64,000 bases of DNA from NCBI GenBank assembly GCA_002412495.1, contig DHVE01000117.1, positions 1 through 64,000 of the forward strand, read 5' to 3'. Every line of letters begins with the position of its first letter. The stretch's first letter is position 1. This document shows positions 16,811 through 25,709 of the stretch, piece by piece. This DNA comes from Betaproteobacteria bacterium UBA5216. GTDB lineage: Bacteria; Pseudomonadota; Gammaproteobacteria; Burkholderiales; SG8-41. The position numbers and the translations under genes are program-made. The notes under the pieces are model-generated. The model ran no database searches and was not told where the DNA came from. It saw only the letters and a list, made by a program, of their open reading frames with translations.

Positions 16811-17863
16811 ATGCCCATCAATGCCGAACGTCTGATTGATTTCGCCACCGCAGTCTACGCCAGCGCTGGCGTACCCGAAGCCGACGCGCGCCTCGTCGCC
16901 GACACGCTGGTACAGGCCGATCTGTGGGGCCACCAATCGCACGGCGTATTGCGCCTCGGTTGGTATCTCGACCGCATTCGCAACGGCGTGATGAAGCCCG
17001 TCACCACGCCGGAATTCGTGGTGGACGCCGGCGCCATCGCGGTAATCGACGCGCACGACGGCGTGGGTCACGTGGCGACAATGCTCGCCACCCACGAAGC
17101 CATCAAACGAGCCAAACAGCATGGCATCGGCGCGGTGGCCGTGCGCAACTCCAATCACTTCGGTACCTGCATGTATTACACGCGCCGCGTCGCGGCGGCG
17201 GGTTGCACGGCCATGCTCACCAGCAATGGCGGCCCGGCGATGGCGCCGTGGGGCGGACGCAAAAAAATCATCGGCACCAATCCGTTTTCCGTCGCCGCCC
17301 CTGTGAGTGCCGATGGTACGCGCGCACCCTTCGTGGTGGACATGGCCGCCACCGGCGTGGCCCGCGGCAAAATATATCTCGCGCGCAACAAAAACCTGCC
17401 AATTCCGCTGGGTTGGGCCATCAGCAAAGACGGCGCGCCCACCACCGATCCGCAGGAAGCCATCGACGGCATCATCCTGCCGATGGCCGAACACAAAGGC
17501 TACGCCATCGCTGCGATGGTGGACATGATGTCCGGCGTGCTGACCGGGAGCGGCTTCTTGTCAGCCGTGCACAGCCCCTACAAAACCGCCGAAAAAAGTA
17601 ACTGCGGCCACTTGATGATCGCCATGGACATCGCCAAGTTTCAACCGCTCGAACAGTTTCATGCGCGCATGCAGGACTTCACCAGCGAAATCAAATCCGT
17701 GCCGCTCGCCAAGGGCTTTGACGAAGTGTTTTATCCGGGCGAGATGGAAAATAACAGCGACGCCAAGCTCAGGTGCGAGGGCTTGCAGTTGCCAGAGGAT
17801 ACGCTTGCGGATTTGCGGCGAATTGCGAAGGAGACGGGATTGGAGGAAAAGCTGCTACTGTAG
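16811..17863 (+). CDS. Ldh family oxidoreductase (malate/L-lactate/ureidoglycolate dehydrogenase type)
   Basis: A 350-residue NAD(P)-dependent 2-hydroxyacid dehydrogenase of the Ldh2/YlbC type, not the classical Rossmann LDH. The N-terminus has DTLVQADLWGHQSHGVLRL with the conserved DLxGxxSHG; later come AVRNSNHFGTCMYY, GTNPFSVAAP and HKGYAIAAMVDMMSGVLTG, all family signatures with the catalytic His in NSNHFG. ATG 16811 is chosen because the family fold begins here. The substrate is unknown. It probably belongs with the dehydrogenase gene upstream. Confidence 0.9.
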   Translation: MPINAERLIDFATAVYASAGVPEADARLVADTLVQADLWGHQSHGVLRLGWYLDRIRNGVMKPVTTPEFVVDAGAIAVIDAHDGVGHVATMLATHEAIKRAKQHGIGAVAVRNSNHFGTCMYYTRRVAAAGCTAMLTSNGGPAMAPWGGRKKIIGTNPFSVAAPVSADGTRAPFVVDMAATGVARGKIYLARNKNLPIPLGWAISKDGAPTTDPQEAIDGIILPMAEHKGYAIAAMVDMMSGVLTGSGFLSAVHSPYKTAEKSNCGHLMIAMDIAKFQPLEQFHARMQDFTSEIKSVPLAKGFDEVFYPGEMENNSDAKLRCEGLQLPEDTLADLRRIAKETGLEEKLLL

Positions 17864-17885
17864 TCAATATACAGAGAATCAAGCC

Positions 17886-18275
17886 ATGGCCCACCCACCA
17901 ACTCAGGTAGAAGAGAACCGCGACCTTACCGCCAAGGAGAGGGAATTGGTTCAATGGCTACTGGAGCACGGAAATGCTAATGCGCGTAATTTCATTCCAC
18001 AGTTAATGCAAGCCAGCGTTCGTTCACGCTGCTCCTGCGGTTGCGCCAGCATCGATTTTGCTATTGCGGGACAGCGGCCCAAACATTTCGCCATGCGAGT
18101 GCTTTCTGATTTCCAGTGGAAAGACCAAAATCAGCATCTGTTCGGCGCTTTTGTGTTTGAGCAGGATGGCCTATTGGCTGGATTGGATCTGTGGTCAGTT
18201 GATGGCAAATCCACCCCTTCCAAACTTCCGCCCATTGAGGCACTTGTTCCGTTTGGCACGCCGCAACAAGCCTAG
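17886..18275 (+). CDS. Conserved-looking hypothetical protein with a Cys-rich cluster
   Basis: I do not recognise this 129-residue protein. It begins MAHPPTQVEENRDLTAKERELVQWLLEHG, a predicted helix, and then has RSRCSCGCASIDF, three closely spaced cysteines that could bind a metal. The second half is strand-rich (FGAFVFEQDGLLAGLDLWSVDG). It starts 22 bases after the Ldh-family gene and is convergent with a Bug gene. It has no signal peptide. The frame is credible because no longer alternative exists, but it could be a small accessory protein of any kind. Confidence 0.65.
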   Translation: MAHPPTQVEENRDLTAKERELVQWLLEHGNANARNFIPQLMQASVRSRCSCGCASIDFAIAGQRPKHFAMRVLSDFQWKDQNQHLFGAFVFEQDGLLAGLDLWSVDGKSTPSKLPPIEALVPFGTPQQA

Positions 18276-18309
18276 TTCGTTTCTCGCCGAATACTTTCGG
18301 CAGCATCCC

Positions 18310-19278
18310 TCACTCCGCCTTAATCCCCGCATCCCGCGCCACCTTGGATAGCCGCGCAACCTCCGATTTAATCGTCTCACCAAACGCCTCTGGCGACGGA
18401 CTCGCCACCAACTGAATGCTGCGCTCTGTAAAGCGTTTGATGAGTTCGGGCTGCTGATAAGCCTTCACCACCTCGGCGTGAAGTTTGGTGACGATATCCT
18501 TCGGCGTGCCCGCCGGTGCGAGCAAAAAATTCAGCGTGACATCTTCGTAGCCGGGATAACCCGATTCGGCCATGGTGCGCACATCGGGGAACATGTTCGC
18601 GCGCTGGGCGCTGGTGACTGCCAGCGCACGCAGCTTGCCGGCTTTGACGTAAGGACCAGAGGTGCTGATCTGGTCGAACATGAGCATGGCCTGACCGCTG
18701 ATGACATCCAGCACGGCCTGTGCACTGCCTTTGTAAAACACGTTAAGCAGTTTGACGCCCGCGCGGCTGGCGAAAACTTCGCCGGCCATGTGCCCGGTGG
18801 AACCATTGCCGGAATTGGCGTTTGAAACGTAACCAGGTTGGGCTTTGGCAATAGCCACGAGGTCGGCCACGTTGCGCGCCGGTACGCTGGGATGCACTTC
18901 CATGAACATGGGCGCCTTGCAGGTGAGCGTGATCGGCGCGAAATCCCTGATCGGGTCGTAGCCGGCATTGGCCGATATCGTGGGCGCACTGAAATAAGTG
19001 CTCGAATGCGCGAGCAGCGTGTAGCCATCGGGCGCGGCCTTGGCCACCTGTTGCGTGCCAATCAGTGACGCGGCGCTCGGGCGGTTTTCGACGATCACCG
19101 TTTGACCCAGACTCTTGGTCAGTTCAGCGGCAAGGGTTCGCGCAACGATATCCACATTGCCGCCCGGCGCCACTGGCACAATGATGCGGATGGATTTCGT
19201 TGGGTAACCCTGCGCCAGCACAGGCCCGCCGCAAATCGCTGCAATACCCAACACAACAAGTTCTATCCTGAATTTCAT
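18310..19278 (-). CDS. Bug/TctC-family periplasmic binding protein (1 of 16)
   Basis: Bug proteins are periplasmic, about 320 residues, and capture carboxylic or amino-acid ligands, some for the tripartite tricarboxylate (TctABC) importers and some for sensing. This 322-residue member has a signal peptide (MKFRIELVVLGIAAICGGPVLAQ). Its first ligand loop reads PVAPGGNVD and the second APDGYTLL. The segment NRPSAASLIGT departs from the usual NRPGA-x-G. It is the second gene of a two-Bug leftward unit, after the next Bug gene by an 86-base gap. The ligand is unknown. Confidence 0.93.
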   Translation of the reverse strand: MKFRIELVVLGIAAICGGPVLAQGYPTKSIRIIVPVAPGGNVDIVARTLAAELTKSLGQTVIVENRPSAASLIGTQQVAKAAPDGYTLLAHSSTYFSAPTISANAGYDPIRDFAPITLTCKAPMFMEVHPSVPARNVADLVAIAKAQPGYVSNANSGNGSTGHMAGEVFASRAGVKLLNVFYKGSAQAVLDVISGQAMLMFDQISTSGPYVKAGKLRALAVTSAQRANMFPDVRTMAESGYPGYEDVTLNFLLAPAGTPKDIVTKLHAEVVKAYQQPELIKRFTERSIQLVASPSPEAFGETIKSEVARLSKVARDAGIKAE

Positions 19279-19364
19279 CTCAAGCCCCAGTTACCTCAGT
19301 TACATGAATGCGTGCATCATCAATGTGAAGGTTTGCATTCCCCATCCGCCGCCATCATCAAACA

Positions 19365-20330
19365 CTATTCCGCCTTCACGCCCGCCCGCTTCACCACGCC
19401 GCCCCACAAGGCATAGTCCGCGCGGATCTGCTTATCAAATTCCTCCGGCGTGCTGGGCGAGGGCGTCATTCCCAACGCGCGAATGCGCTCCTGCACTTCA
19501 GGCATGTTCAATACACGCACGAGGCCCGCGTTCAGTGCGTTGATAATCGGGCGCGGCGTTGCAGCCGGCGCCAGCATGCCGTACCACTCGATCACGTTGG
19601 TGAACTCCGGAAAGCCGGCTTCGGCCGCCGTCTGCACATCGCGCAGCGCCTCGATACGCGTGCCGCCCATCACCCCCAGCGGCTTGAGCTTGCCGGTTTT
19701 GATGTGCGGCACGACCGAGGTGGGATTGGAAATCATGGTGTGAATGTTGCCGCCCAGCAGATCCAGCACTGCCGGGCCCGCGCCCTTGTACGGTACATGC
19801 GTCATGTTCACGCCCGCCGCGAGCTTGAACAACTCGCCGCCCAGATGCTGTAACGATGCGCTGGAGGCAAACGTCACCTTGCCGGGATTCTGTTTCGCGT
19901 AGGCGGCAAGGTCCTTCAGCGAATTCGCCGGCAGCGAGGGATGCGCGGTCATGATCATCGGTTGCTGCGTGTAACGCGTGATCGCGGCAAGGTCCTTTAC
20001 GGTGTCGTAGCCGACCTCGCGATAAATATGCGGATTGACCGCCACCGGGCCGGAATACGCAAACACAATGGTGTAGCCATCCGGCGCGGATTTCGCCGCC
20101 AACGCAGTGCCAAGGCTGCCCTGCACGCCGCCGCGATTGTCGATCACGATCTGCTGCTTCCACAATTCGATCAGTCGGGGCGCCATGATGCGCGACACGG
20201 CATCGGTGCCGCCGCCGGGCGGCGAGGGGACGATCCAGCGTATCGGCCGGTTGGGGAATGTTTCCTGCGCGTTCGCAGATGCCACGCCAGCACACAAGAA
20301 CCACAAAAGTGTTTTCACCGCGGATTGCAT
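19365..20330 (-). CDS. Bug/TctC-family periplasmic binding protein (2 of 16)
   Basis: The mature part of this 321-residue protein follows a cleavable signal (MQSAVKTLLWFLCAGVASANA). Ligand loops are PSPPGGGTD and SAPDGYTIV, and DNRGGVQGSLGT lacks the usual proline. ATG 20330 is chosen over a start 29 codons upstream because AAGGAGAA lies eight bases before it. It diverges from an SDR gene across 74 bases that contain a near-perfect palindrome (20364-20375), so the two may be regulated together. Confidence 0.93.
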   Translation of the reverse strand: MQSAVKTLLWFLCAGVASANAQETFPNRPIRWIVPSPPGGGTDAVSRIMAPRLIELWKQQIVIDNRGGVQGSLGTALAAKSAPDGYTIVFAYSGPVAVNPHIYREVGYDTVKDLAAITRYTQQPMIMTAHPSLPANSLKDLAAYAKQNPGKVTFASSASLQHLGGELFKLAAGVNMTHVPYKGAGPAVLDLLGGNIHTMISNPTSVVPHIKTGKLKPLGVMGGTRIEALRDVQTAAEAGFPEFTNVIEWYGMLAPAATPRPIINALNAGLVRVLNMPEVQERIRALGMTPSPSTPEEFDKQIRADYALWGGVVKRAGVKAE

Positions 20331-20360
20331 CGCGTTCTCCTTGATAACCTTGAACCGTTG

Positions 20361-20378
20361 CCGCGAGTATACTCGTGG
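20361..20378. promoter_or_regulatory. Palindrome in the divergent Bug/SDR spacer, possible operator
   Basis: CGAGTATACTCG (20364-20375) is a perfect 12-base palindrome and sits almost centrally between the Bug start (20330) and the SDR start (20405). It contains TATACT, a plausible -10 hexamer, on both strands, so it could act as a symmetric promoter or a regulator site. No good -35 is seen at standard spacing. Confidence 0.4.
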
Positions 20379-20404
20379 AAATTCTTTCCAACGTGGGAGT
20401 CGTG

Positions 20405-21223
20405 ATGTCAGGTTCATTGAAGGGAAAAACCGCGCTCGTCACCGGCTCCACCGGCGGCATCGGCGAAGCGTTCGCGCGCGCCTTCGCCGCCGAAGGCTGC
20501 AACGTGATGATGAACGGGCTGGGCGAACCCACCGCGATAGAAAAACTGCGTGCCGCCATCGCGGCGGAGCATGACGTAAAAGTCGAGTACCACGGTGCGG
20601 ATGTCGGCAAGCCCGCCGACATTGACGCCATGGTGCGTGCCACCGAACACCAACTCGGCCCCATCGATATCCTCGTCAACAACGCCGTGGTGCGTCACTA
20701 CCACAAGGTCGAGGATTTTCCGCCGGAAGAATGGGATCGCGCCATCGCCGTTGATCTGTCGGCGGCGTTTCACACGATTCGCCTCACGATACGCGGCATG
20801 AAGCAGCGTGGCTGGGGACGCATCATCAACATGTCGTCGATTCATGGCCGCATGGCCGTGCCCAACCGCGTTGATTACGTCACCGCCAAGCATGCGCTGA
20901 TCGGCATGACACGCGGCATCGCGCTCGAATGCGCGGAGACTGGCGTCACCATCAACGCGCTGATGCCGGGCTGGGTGCTCACGCCACACGCCGAAGGCCA
21001 GATCACGCGCCAGATGGCCGCCACCGGCGACAGCCGCGAAAAAGCGTTACACACACTGATGAGCGTGCGCCAGCCCAGTCAGCGGCCGATCCTGCCCTCC
21101 GACATCGCCGCGTTTGGCGTGTTTTTGTGCAGCGGCCCCGGCGCGCATATCAATGGCGCATCGCTGCCCATGGATGGCGCATGGCAAACGGGCTTCAATC
21201 TGACCGTCGGAAACTCAAAATAA
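20405..21223 (+). CDS. SDR-family oxidoreductase, 3-hydroxybutyrate-dehydrogenase-like
   Basis: A 272-residue NAD(P)-dependent short-chain dehydrogenase. The cofactor motif TGSTGGIG is at residues 13-20, and the active site has NMSSIHG and Y-x-x-x-K in YVTAKHAL. VNNAVVRHY and the GWVLTPHAEGQI loop resemble bacterial 3-hydroxybutyrate dehydrogenases, but the same features occur in other SDRs, so the substrate is uncertain. It is followed after 29 bases by an aldo/keto reductase, which suggests a shared carbonyl or hydroxyacid pathway with the divergent Bug protein. Confidence 0.9.
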   Translation: MSGSLKGKTALVTGSTGGIGEAFARAFAAEGCNVMMNGLGEPTAIEKLRAAIAAEHDVKVEYHGADVGKPADIDAMVRATEHQLGPIDILVNNAVVRHYHKVEDFPPEEWDRAIAVDLSAAFHTIRLTIRGMKQRGWGRIINMSSIHGRMAVPNRVDYVTAKHALIGMTRGIALECAETGVTINALMPGWVLTPHAEGQITRQMAATGDSREKALHTLMSVRQPSQRPILPSDIAAFGVFLCSGPGAHINGASLPMDGAWQTGFNLTVGNSK

Positions 21224-21228
21224 CATAA

Positions 21229-21252
21229 CCTATTGTTTTTGAAAACTTATTA
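21229..21252 (-). repeat. AT-rich intergenic motif, copy 3
   Basis: On the minus strand the core AAAAACAA (21233-21240 on the map) sits between the SDR stop and the aldo/keto reductase start, only 12 bases before that start and in place of a Shine-Dalgarno. Confidence 0.5.
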
Positions 21253-22101
21253 ATGACATCGATTCCAGTATTTCGTTCAAACGGCATCGTAATCCCACGG
21301 CTGGGTTTCGGCACGGGGCGCATCGGCGACAAGACAAGCCTCGACGGGTACGGTGAACTTGTCACGCATGCGCTGAAGCTCGGCTATCGCCACATCGACA
21401 CCGCGTGGAAGTACAAAACCGAAAAGGCCGTGGGCGAAGGTATCCGTGCGAGCGGCGTGCCGCGCAACGAAATTTTCCTGACCACCAAGGTGTCGCACGA
21501 ATATCTGCGCGCCGATGATGTCGCGCGCATGGTCGATGAAAGCCTGAAAAATCTGGCGGTGGACTATGTGGATTTGCTGATGGTGCACTGGCCCAGCCCG
21601 GACAACGTTCCCCTGTCGGAAACCATGGCCGCGCTCGCCAAGGCCAAGCGCCAGGGCAAGGCGCTTCACCTCGGGGTGGCCAACTTCAATATCGCGCAGC
21701 TCGAAGAAGCCATGCGCCTGTGCCCCGAGCCGATTGAAAACCTGCAGGTCGAATATCATCCGTATCTCGATCAGTCGCGCGTGCTGGCTGTGGTGCGCCG
21801 CCTGGGTTTGCCGATGACGGCCTACTGCCCGCTTGGACGCGGACGCTTGATCAACGATCCGGTGGTGACCGACATCGCGCGCGCCAAAGGCAAAACGGCG
21901 GCGCAGGTGGTGCTGCGCTGGCATTTGCAGCAAGACTACGTAATCCCGATTCCACGCTCCACCAATCCGCGGCGCCAGGCGGAAAACCTGGATGTTTTCG
22001 ACTTTACCCTGAGCGATGACGACATGCGGCGCATCCATGCGCTGGCGCGGCCCGACCGACGCATCGCCAATCCGCCGGGACGCGCACCGGATTGGGATTA
22101 G
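21253..22101 (+). CDS. Aldo/keto reductase
   Basis: An NADPH-dependent (beta/alpha)8 reductase of 282 residues. The catalytic tetrad is complete: D49 and Y54 in HIDTAWKYKTE, K79 in FLTTKVS, and H112 in LMVHWPSPD. The C-terminal cofactor region has IPRSTNPRR. It resembles 2,5-diketo-gluconate and methylglyoxal reductases of the family; the substrate cannot be named. No Shine-Dalgarno precedes ATG 21253, because the leader is occupied by an AT-rich motif. The gene is convergent with a Bug gene. Confidence 0.92.
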   Translation: MTSIPVFRSNGIVIPRLGFGTGRIGDKTSLDGYGELVTHALKLGYRHIDTAWKYKTEKAVGEGIRASGVPRNEIFLTTKVSHEYLRADDVARMVDESLKNLAVDYVDLLMVHWPSPDNVPLSETMAALAKAKRQGKALHLGVANFNIAQLEEAMRLCPEPIENLQVEYHPYLDQSRVLAVVRRLGLPMTAYCPLGRGRLINDPVVTDIARAKGKTAAQVVLRWHLQQDYVIPIPRSTNPRRQAENLDVFDFTLSDDDMRRIHALARPDRRIANPPGRAPDWD

Positions 22102-22120
22102 CACGCACGCGTTTAGCGCA

Positions 22121-23110
22121 CTAGCGCAGCGTAATTGCCCCCGACTTGAATACCTTGGTCCATTTGGCGATCTCGGTTTCAATCAACTCCCTGAACGCCG
22201 CCGGCGTGGTCGCCGAGGCAATCGTGCCGCTTGCCGCGAACTGTTGCCTGGCGGACTCGGTGGAAACCGCCTTAGCGACGGCGGCATTCAAAGCCGATAT
22301 AACGCTGCCTGCCGTTTTGGCCGGGGCCAAAATTCCATACCATTGGGTCACTTCATAACCATCCAGCGTTTCCGCGATGGCGGGAATTTCCGGCGCGGAA
22401 GGCGAACGCCGGGCGCTCGTCACGGCGATCACGCGCAGCCGCCCGTTCGCCTTGAACGGCAACACGGTGGGCAACGACGAAAACGAAACCGGCACCTCTC
22501 CGCTCAACAAGGCCGCCATCACCGGCGATCCCCCCTTGTAAGGCACATGCAACAGTTTGACGGCACCCAGATGATTCAGCAGTTCTCCCGCGAGGTGCGG
22601 CCCGCCCGCCACGCCGGTTGACCCAAAGGCCACTTCGCCCGGCCGTGATTTTGCAAGTGCAATCAGTTCCTTTACGCTGCGCGCCGGCAGCGACGGGTGA
22701 ACGGTCAGCGCATACTCGGATACAGCCACCAAAGATACCGGCGCAAAATCGCTCACCGCGTCATACGGCAGCTTCGCGCCGCTCGCGGGCAGGATGGCGT
22801 TGGGACCGACGCTTCCGAGTAGCAAAACATAACCGTCCGGCGTGGCGCGCGCGACCATCTCGGTGCCGATCTGACCGCTGGCGCCCGGCCGGTTGTCCAC
22901 CACAAACTGCTGTCGGGTTACATCGCTCAGCGCCCGCGCCACAATCCGCGCGGCCGTGTCCGCGCCGCCGGCTGGCGGATAAGGCGTGATCAGGCGAACC
23001 GGCTTCGAAGGGTAAGTCTGCGCCAGCGCCCAGCTTGGCAGCAGCGCGGCGAAAATCATCGACGTCACCAGCATCCGCACAGTCACTGGCACAGCCATCA
23101 CAATCTTCAT
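22121..23110 (-). CDS. Bug/TctC-family periplasmic binding protein (3 of 16)
   Basis: A 329-residue binding protein. It starts MKIVMAVPVTVRMLVTSMIFAALLPSWALAQ, a signal peptide with a longer than usual n-region. The loops are PYPPAGGAD and TPDGYVLL, so an alanine is inserted in the PPGG motif. I chose ATG 23110 because AAGG lies eight bases upstream; ATG codons further upstream would give an N-terminus unlike any signal peptide. It diverges from the MaoC/CoA-transferase unit. Confidence 0.91.
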   Translation of the reverse strand: MKIVMAVPVTVRMLVTSMIFAALLPSWALAQTYPSKPVRLITPYPPAGGADTAARIVARALSDVTRQQFVVDNRPGASGQIGTEMVARATPDGYVLLLGSVGPNAILPASGAKLPYDAVSDFAPVSLVAVSEYALTVHPSLPARSVKELIALAKSRPGEVAFGSTGVAGGPHLAGELLNHLGAVKLLHVPYKGGSPVMAALLSGEVPVSFSSLPTVLPFKANGRLRVIAVTSARRSPSAPEIPAIAETLDGYEVTQWYGILAPAKTAGSVISALNAAVAKAVSTESARQQFAASGTIASATTPAAFRELIETEIAKWTKVFKSGAITLR

Positions 23111-23321
23111 TACGACCGCCTTCGCGCCTTCGATCAATCCCTGCCATCTCATATTGCCTGCTCCCGAATGCATGCCGCAAGAGTCCGTGGTGCGGGCACC
23201 GAAATTTGAATCATTGGAATCATATGCTATGCTCGTTCGCAAGTCAGCCAGTCGATACAGTCGATGGTCCCCTTGGGCACGGGGTGACGCCCCCGGCCCT
23301 CAAACCGGATTGCTTGCCACC

Positions 23322-23831
23322 ATGAGTGAAACACCGTCGCGGGTTCTCGAAGACAGTCAGGGTCCGCGTGCCTCGTTTGACGATATCAAGATCGGACAGT
23401 CGCTGGGCGAAATGGAATGGCAAATCACCGATGATCTTATCGATTTGCAATGCCAGCTCGATCAGGATTTCGACCCGCTCTATTGCCTTCCCGGCGCGAG
23501 TGGCAAGCGCCTTGCGCCGCCGCAAATCACCTACCGGCCGCCCCGCTGGTTGTTTTCGCGCACCTACAATGTGCGTGGATTGTTCGTCGGCTGGGAGATG
23601 GAATCGATTGCACCCATTACCTCCGGCATGACCTTGCGCGTATCAGCGGTAATCACTGAAAAGTTCATCAAGAACAACCGCGAATTTGTGGTGTATCAGG
23701 CCGAAGGCAAAAGCGCCGACGGCACGCTGTTGTTTCGCAGCAAGCGTACCCATGTGCTTGATTTTGTCGAACGCACGGCGCCCCGTCGCGGCGCCGGCAT
23801 CGATTCCGGCATCAAGCCTGAAAAAATCTGA
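23322..23831 (+). CDS. MaoC-like (hot-dog fold) hydratase-type protein
   Basis: A 169-residue protein with the N-terminal MaoC-type start FDDIKIGQSLGEMEWQITDDLIDLQ. The usual Asp-x-x-x-x-His catalytic pair of (R)-hydratases is not seen; at that place the sequence reads DFDPLYCLPG. It may be an inactive or differently acting half that pairs with the next gene, which is also MaoC-like. ATG 23322 is chosen as the first plausible start after the divergent Bug. It leads a unit with a second MaoC-like gene and a CoA-transferase. Confidence 0.8.
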   Translation: MSETPSRVLEDSQGPRASFDDIKIGQSLGEMEWQITDDLIDLQCQLDQDFDPLYCLPGASGKRLAPPQITYRPPRWLFSRTYNVRGLFVGWEMESIAPITSGMTLRVSAVITEKFIKNNREFVVYQAEGKSADGTLLFRSKRTHVLDFVERTAPRRGAGIDSGIKPEKI

Positions 23832-23887
23832 CTGTTTCCGTCAGCACCCGCGCCGCAATAACGTAACCAGCGTAGCCACCGTAGCCC

Positions 23888-24295
23888 ATGCCTGTCCTTA
23901 CCTCCGCAGTCACCAAGGGCTTTGAACTGCCCACCGTTTCCAAGAAGTTTCGTCTCGAGGATTTCAAGCGCGGCGACGAAAAAACCATACACACCGATTA
24001 TGAAGCGGCGGCGCGCGAAGGGCTGCCCGCGCCGGTCGCCATCGGCCCGCAGGTCGCGGCGCTTACGTTCCGGCAATTGCGGCTGTGTTTCGGCGAACAC
24101 TGGCTCACCGGTGGCAAGTGGAACCTGACTTTTCGCAGACCCGTACTGGTCACCGACTTTTGCGTCGCGCGCGGCGTGGTGACACAAACCGAAAAATTGA
24201 CGGACAGCGTGCGCATTTATTGCGACGTCTGGATCGAGAATCAAAAAGGCGAAAAAGTCATCGCGGGAACGGCCAGCGGCCTGATTCCACTGTGA
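23888..24295 (+). CDS. Second MaoC-like protein
   Basis: A 135-residue small hot-dog-fold protein. It starts with FRLEDFKRGDEKTIHTDYEAAAREG and ends with a typical strand pattern (ENQKGEKVIAGTASGLIPL). It also lacks an obvious D-x-x-x-x-H pair. Together with the preceding 169-residue protein it could make a heterodimeric acyl-CoA hydratase or dehydratase. Its stop overlaps the CoA-transferase GTG start by four bases (GTGA), so translation of the two is coupled. Confidence 0.8.
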   Translation: MPVLTSAVTKGFELPTVSKKFRLEDFKRGDEKTIHTDYEAAAREGLPAPVAIGPQVAALTFRQLRLCFGEHWLTGGKWNLTFRRPVLVTDFCVARGVVTQTEKLTDSVRIYCDVWIENQKGEKVIAGTASGLIPL

Positions 24296-25500
24296 GCGCC
24301 ACCCGCGCTCCCGACGCGGCGCTGCCACTCGCCGGCATCCGTGTGATCGACCTGACGCAAGTGGTCGCGGGGCCATACTGCACCATGCTGCTGGCGGACA
24401 TGGGCGCCGAAGTGGTCAAGATAGAACGCAGTGGCCACGGCGACGACCTGCGCCGCACGGTGCCTTACAAGGGACGCGAAGGCCATCAGGATTATTTCAA
24501 TGCGCTGAACCGCTCCAAGAAAAGCGTTGCCTTCAATCTCAAGGACGAACATGACCGGGCGCTGGCATTACAGTTGATCGAGCGCGCCGACGTGGTGGTG
24601 GAAAACTTTTCACCCGGCACGGTGGATCGCCTGGGCGTCGGCTGGGAAGCCGCGCATGCGCGCAACCCGCGCCTCATTTATTGCGCGCTGTCCGGCTTTG
24701 GCCAGACCGGGCCGTACCGCAATCGACCGGCGCTGGACCCGATCATCCAGGCCGTGACCGGCATCATGAGCGTGACGGGCGAAGCAGACCGCGACCCTAT
24801 GATGGTAGGCGCGCCGCTGGCGGACGTCATCGCCGGCATGTTTGCCGCCTACGCCATTGTCAATGCATTGCGGCTGGTGACGCCGGAAGGCGGCGGCCAG
24901 TACATCGACCTCAGCATGCAGGATGCCTTGCTCGCCGCCGTGGGCACACGCATGGGTGAAACCCTGCAGGCCGGTGTGGTGCCCGGCCGCCTCGGCAATG
25001 GCAATCCGCTGCGCGTGCCCGCGAACACCTACAAAACGGCGGATGGCCGCCATATTTCGCTCATGGTGCACGATCAGGCACAATGGCCGCCGTTTTGCCG
25101 GGCCGTCGCCATGGAATCATGGCTTGATGACGAACGCTTTCGCACCATGCCCTTGCGTCTGGCCAATCGCAAAGACATGGACGACGCCGTTGCACAACGG
25201 CTCGCCGCGCACGACGCCCGGTATTGGCATGAACGCTTTGAAGCGCATGGAATTCCCCATGCCCTGGTCAATGATTACGCGGGGGCGCTGGATGACCCGC
25301 AGGCCGTGCACCGCGGCATCGTGCGCGAAATCGATCATCCCGCCAGCGGCAAGATCAAGGTGGTCGGCCCCCCTTGGCAAATGAGCGCCATGCCGACGCC
25401 CATCGCACCGCCACCCTTGCTCGGGCAGCACACCCAGGCAGTGCTTGATGACTGGCTGGGATCGCGGGACGCGTCAGCGCCCGCGCCGAACAACAATTAA
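24292..25500 (+). CDS. CaiB/BaiF family III CoA-transferase
   Basis: A 402-residue family III CoA-transferase, the usual size. It starts with GTG in the GTGA overlap, leading into LPLAGIRVIDLTQVVAGPYCTMLLADMGAEVVKIE, the family N-terminus. The catalytic Asp is D149 in LDPIIQAVTGIM. It moves CoA between a donor such as succinyl-CoA and a carboxylic acid, making the acid ready for the two MaoC-like proteins. The acid may be one carried by a neighbouring Bug, but this is inference. Confidence 0.93.
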   Translation: MSATRAPDAALPLAGIRVIDLTQVVAGPYCTMLLADMGAEVVKIERSGHGDDLRRTVPYKGREGHQDYFNALNRSKKSVAFNLKDEHDRALALQLIERADVVVENFSPGTVDRLGVGWEAAHARNPRLIYCALSGFGQTGPYRNRPALDPIIQAVTGIMSVTGEADRDPMMVGAPLADVIAGMFAAYAIVNALRLVTPEGGGQYIDLSMQDALLAAVGTRMGETLQAGVVPGRLGNGNPLRVPANTYKTADGRHISLMVHDQAQWPPFCRAVAMESWLDDERFRTMPLRLANRKDMDDAVAQRLAAHDARYWHERFEAHGIPHALVNDYAGALDDPQAVHRGIVREIDHPASGKIKVVGPPWQMSAMPTPIAPPPLLGQHTQAVLDDWLGSRDASAPAPNNN

Positions 25501-25709
25501 CCAGCGTGCCTCCAATGCCATCACATACCACGGTGGCTCTCGTTGCAATGGCCGGCATGATTCCGGCGTTCACGGCGGCGCAGACCTTCCCTACCCGCCC
25601 GCGGTGTATAGTGCTGGCGCGCAATCCTGTCCGGAAAAGGCGCTAGAACAATCCACCGGCCGTGTGGTGTATCCTTGAAACCCGTGGCATTCAGGGATAA
25701 CCCATTATC

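Noticed and set aside
19498..20682. A 394-codon minus-strand frame overlapping Bug 2
   Set aside because: It is out of frame with the recognisable Bug protein and lacks a signal peptide or conserved motif.
20414..20989. Minus-strand open frame opposite the SDR gene
   Set aside because: The plus-strand SDR has all family motifs; the antisense frame has none.
21277..22182. A 301-codon minus-strand frame opposite the aldo/keto reductase
   Set aside because: The opposite strand carries the complete AKR tetrad; this frame has no recognisable motif.
25501..25709. Possible small gene before the ABC ATPase
   Set aside because: Short frames here have no start with a Shine-Dalgarno and no motif; I see only an ordinary spacer with weak promoter-like words.
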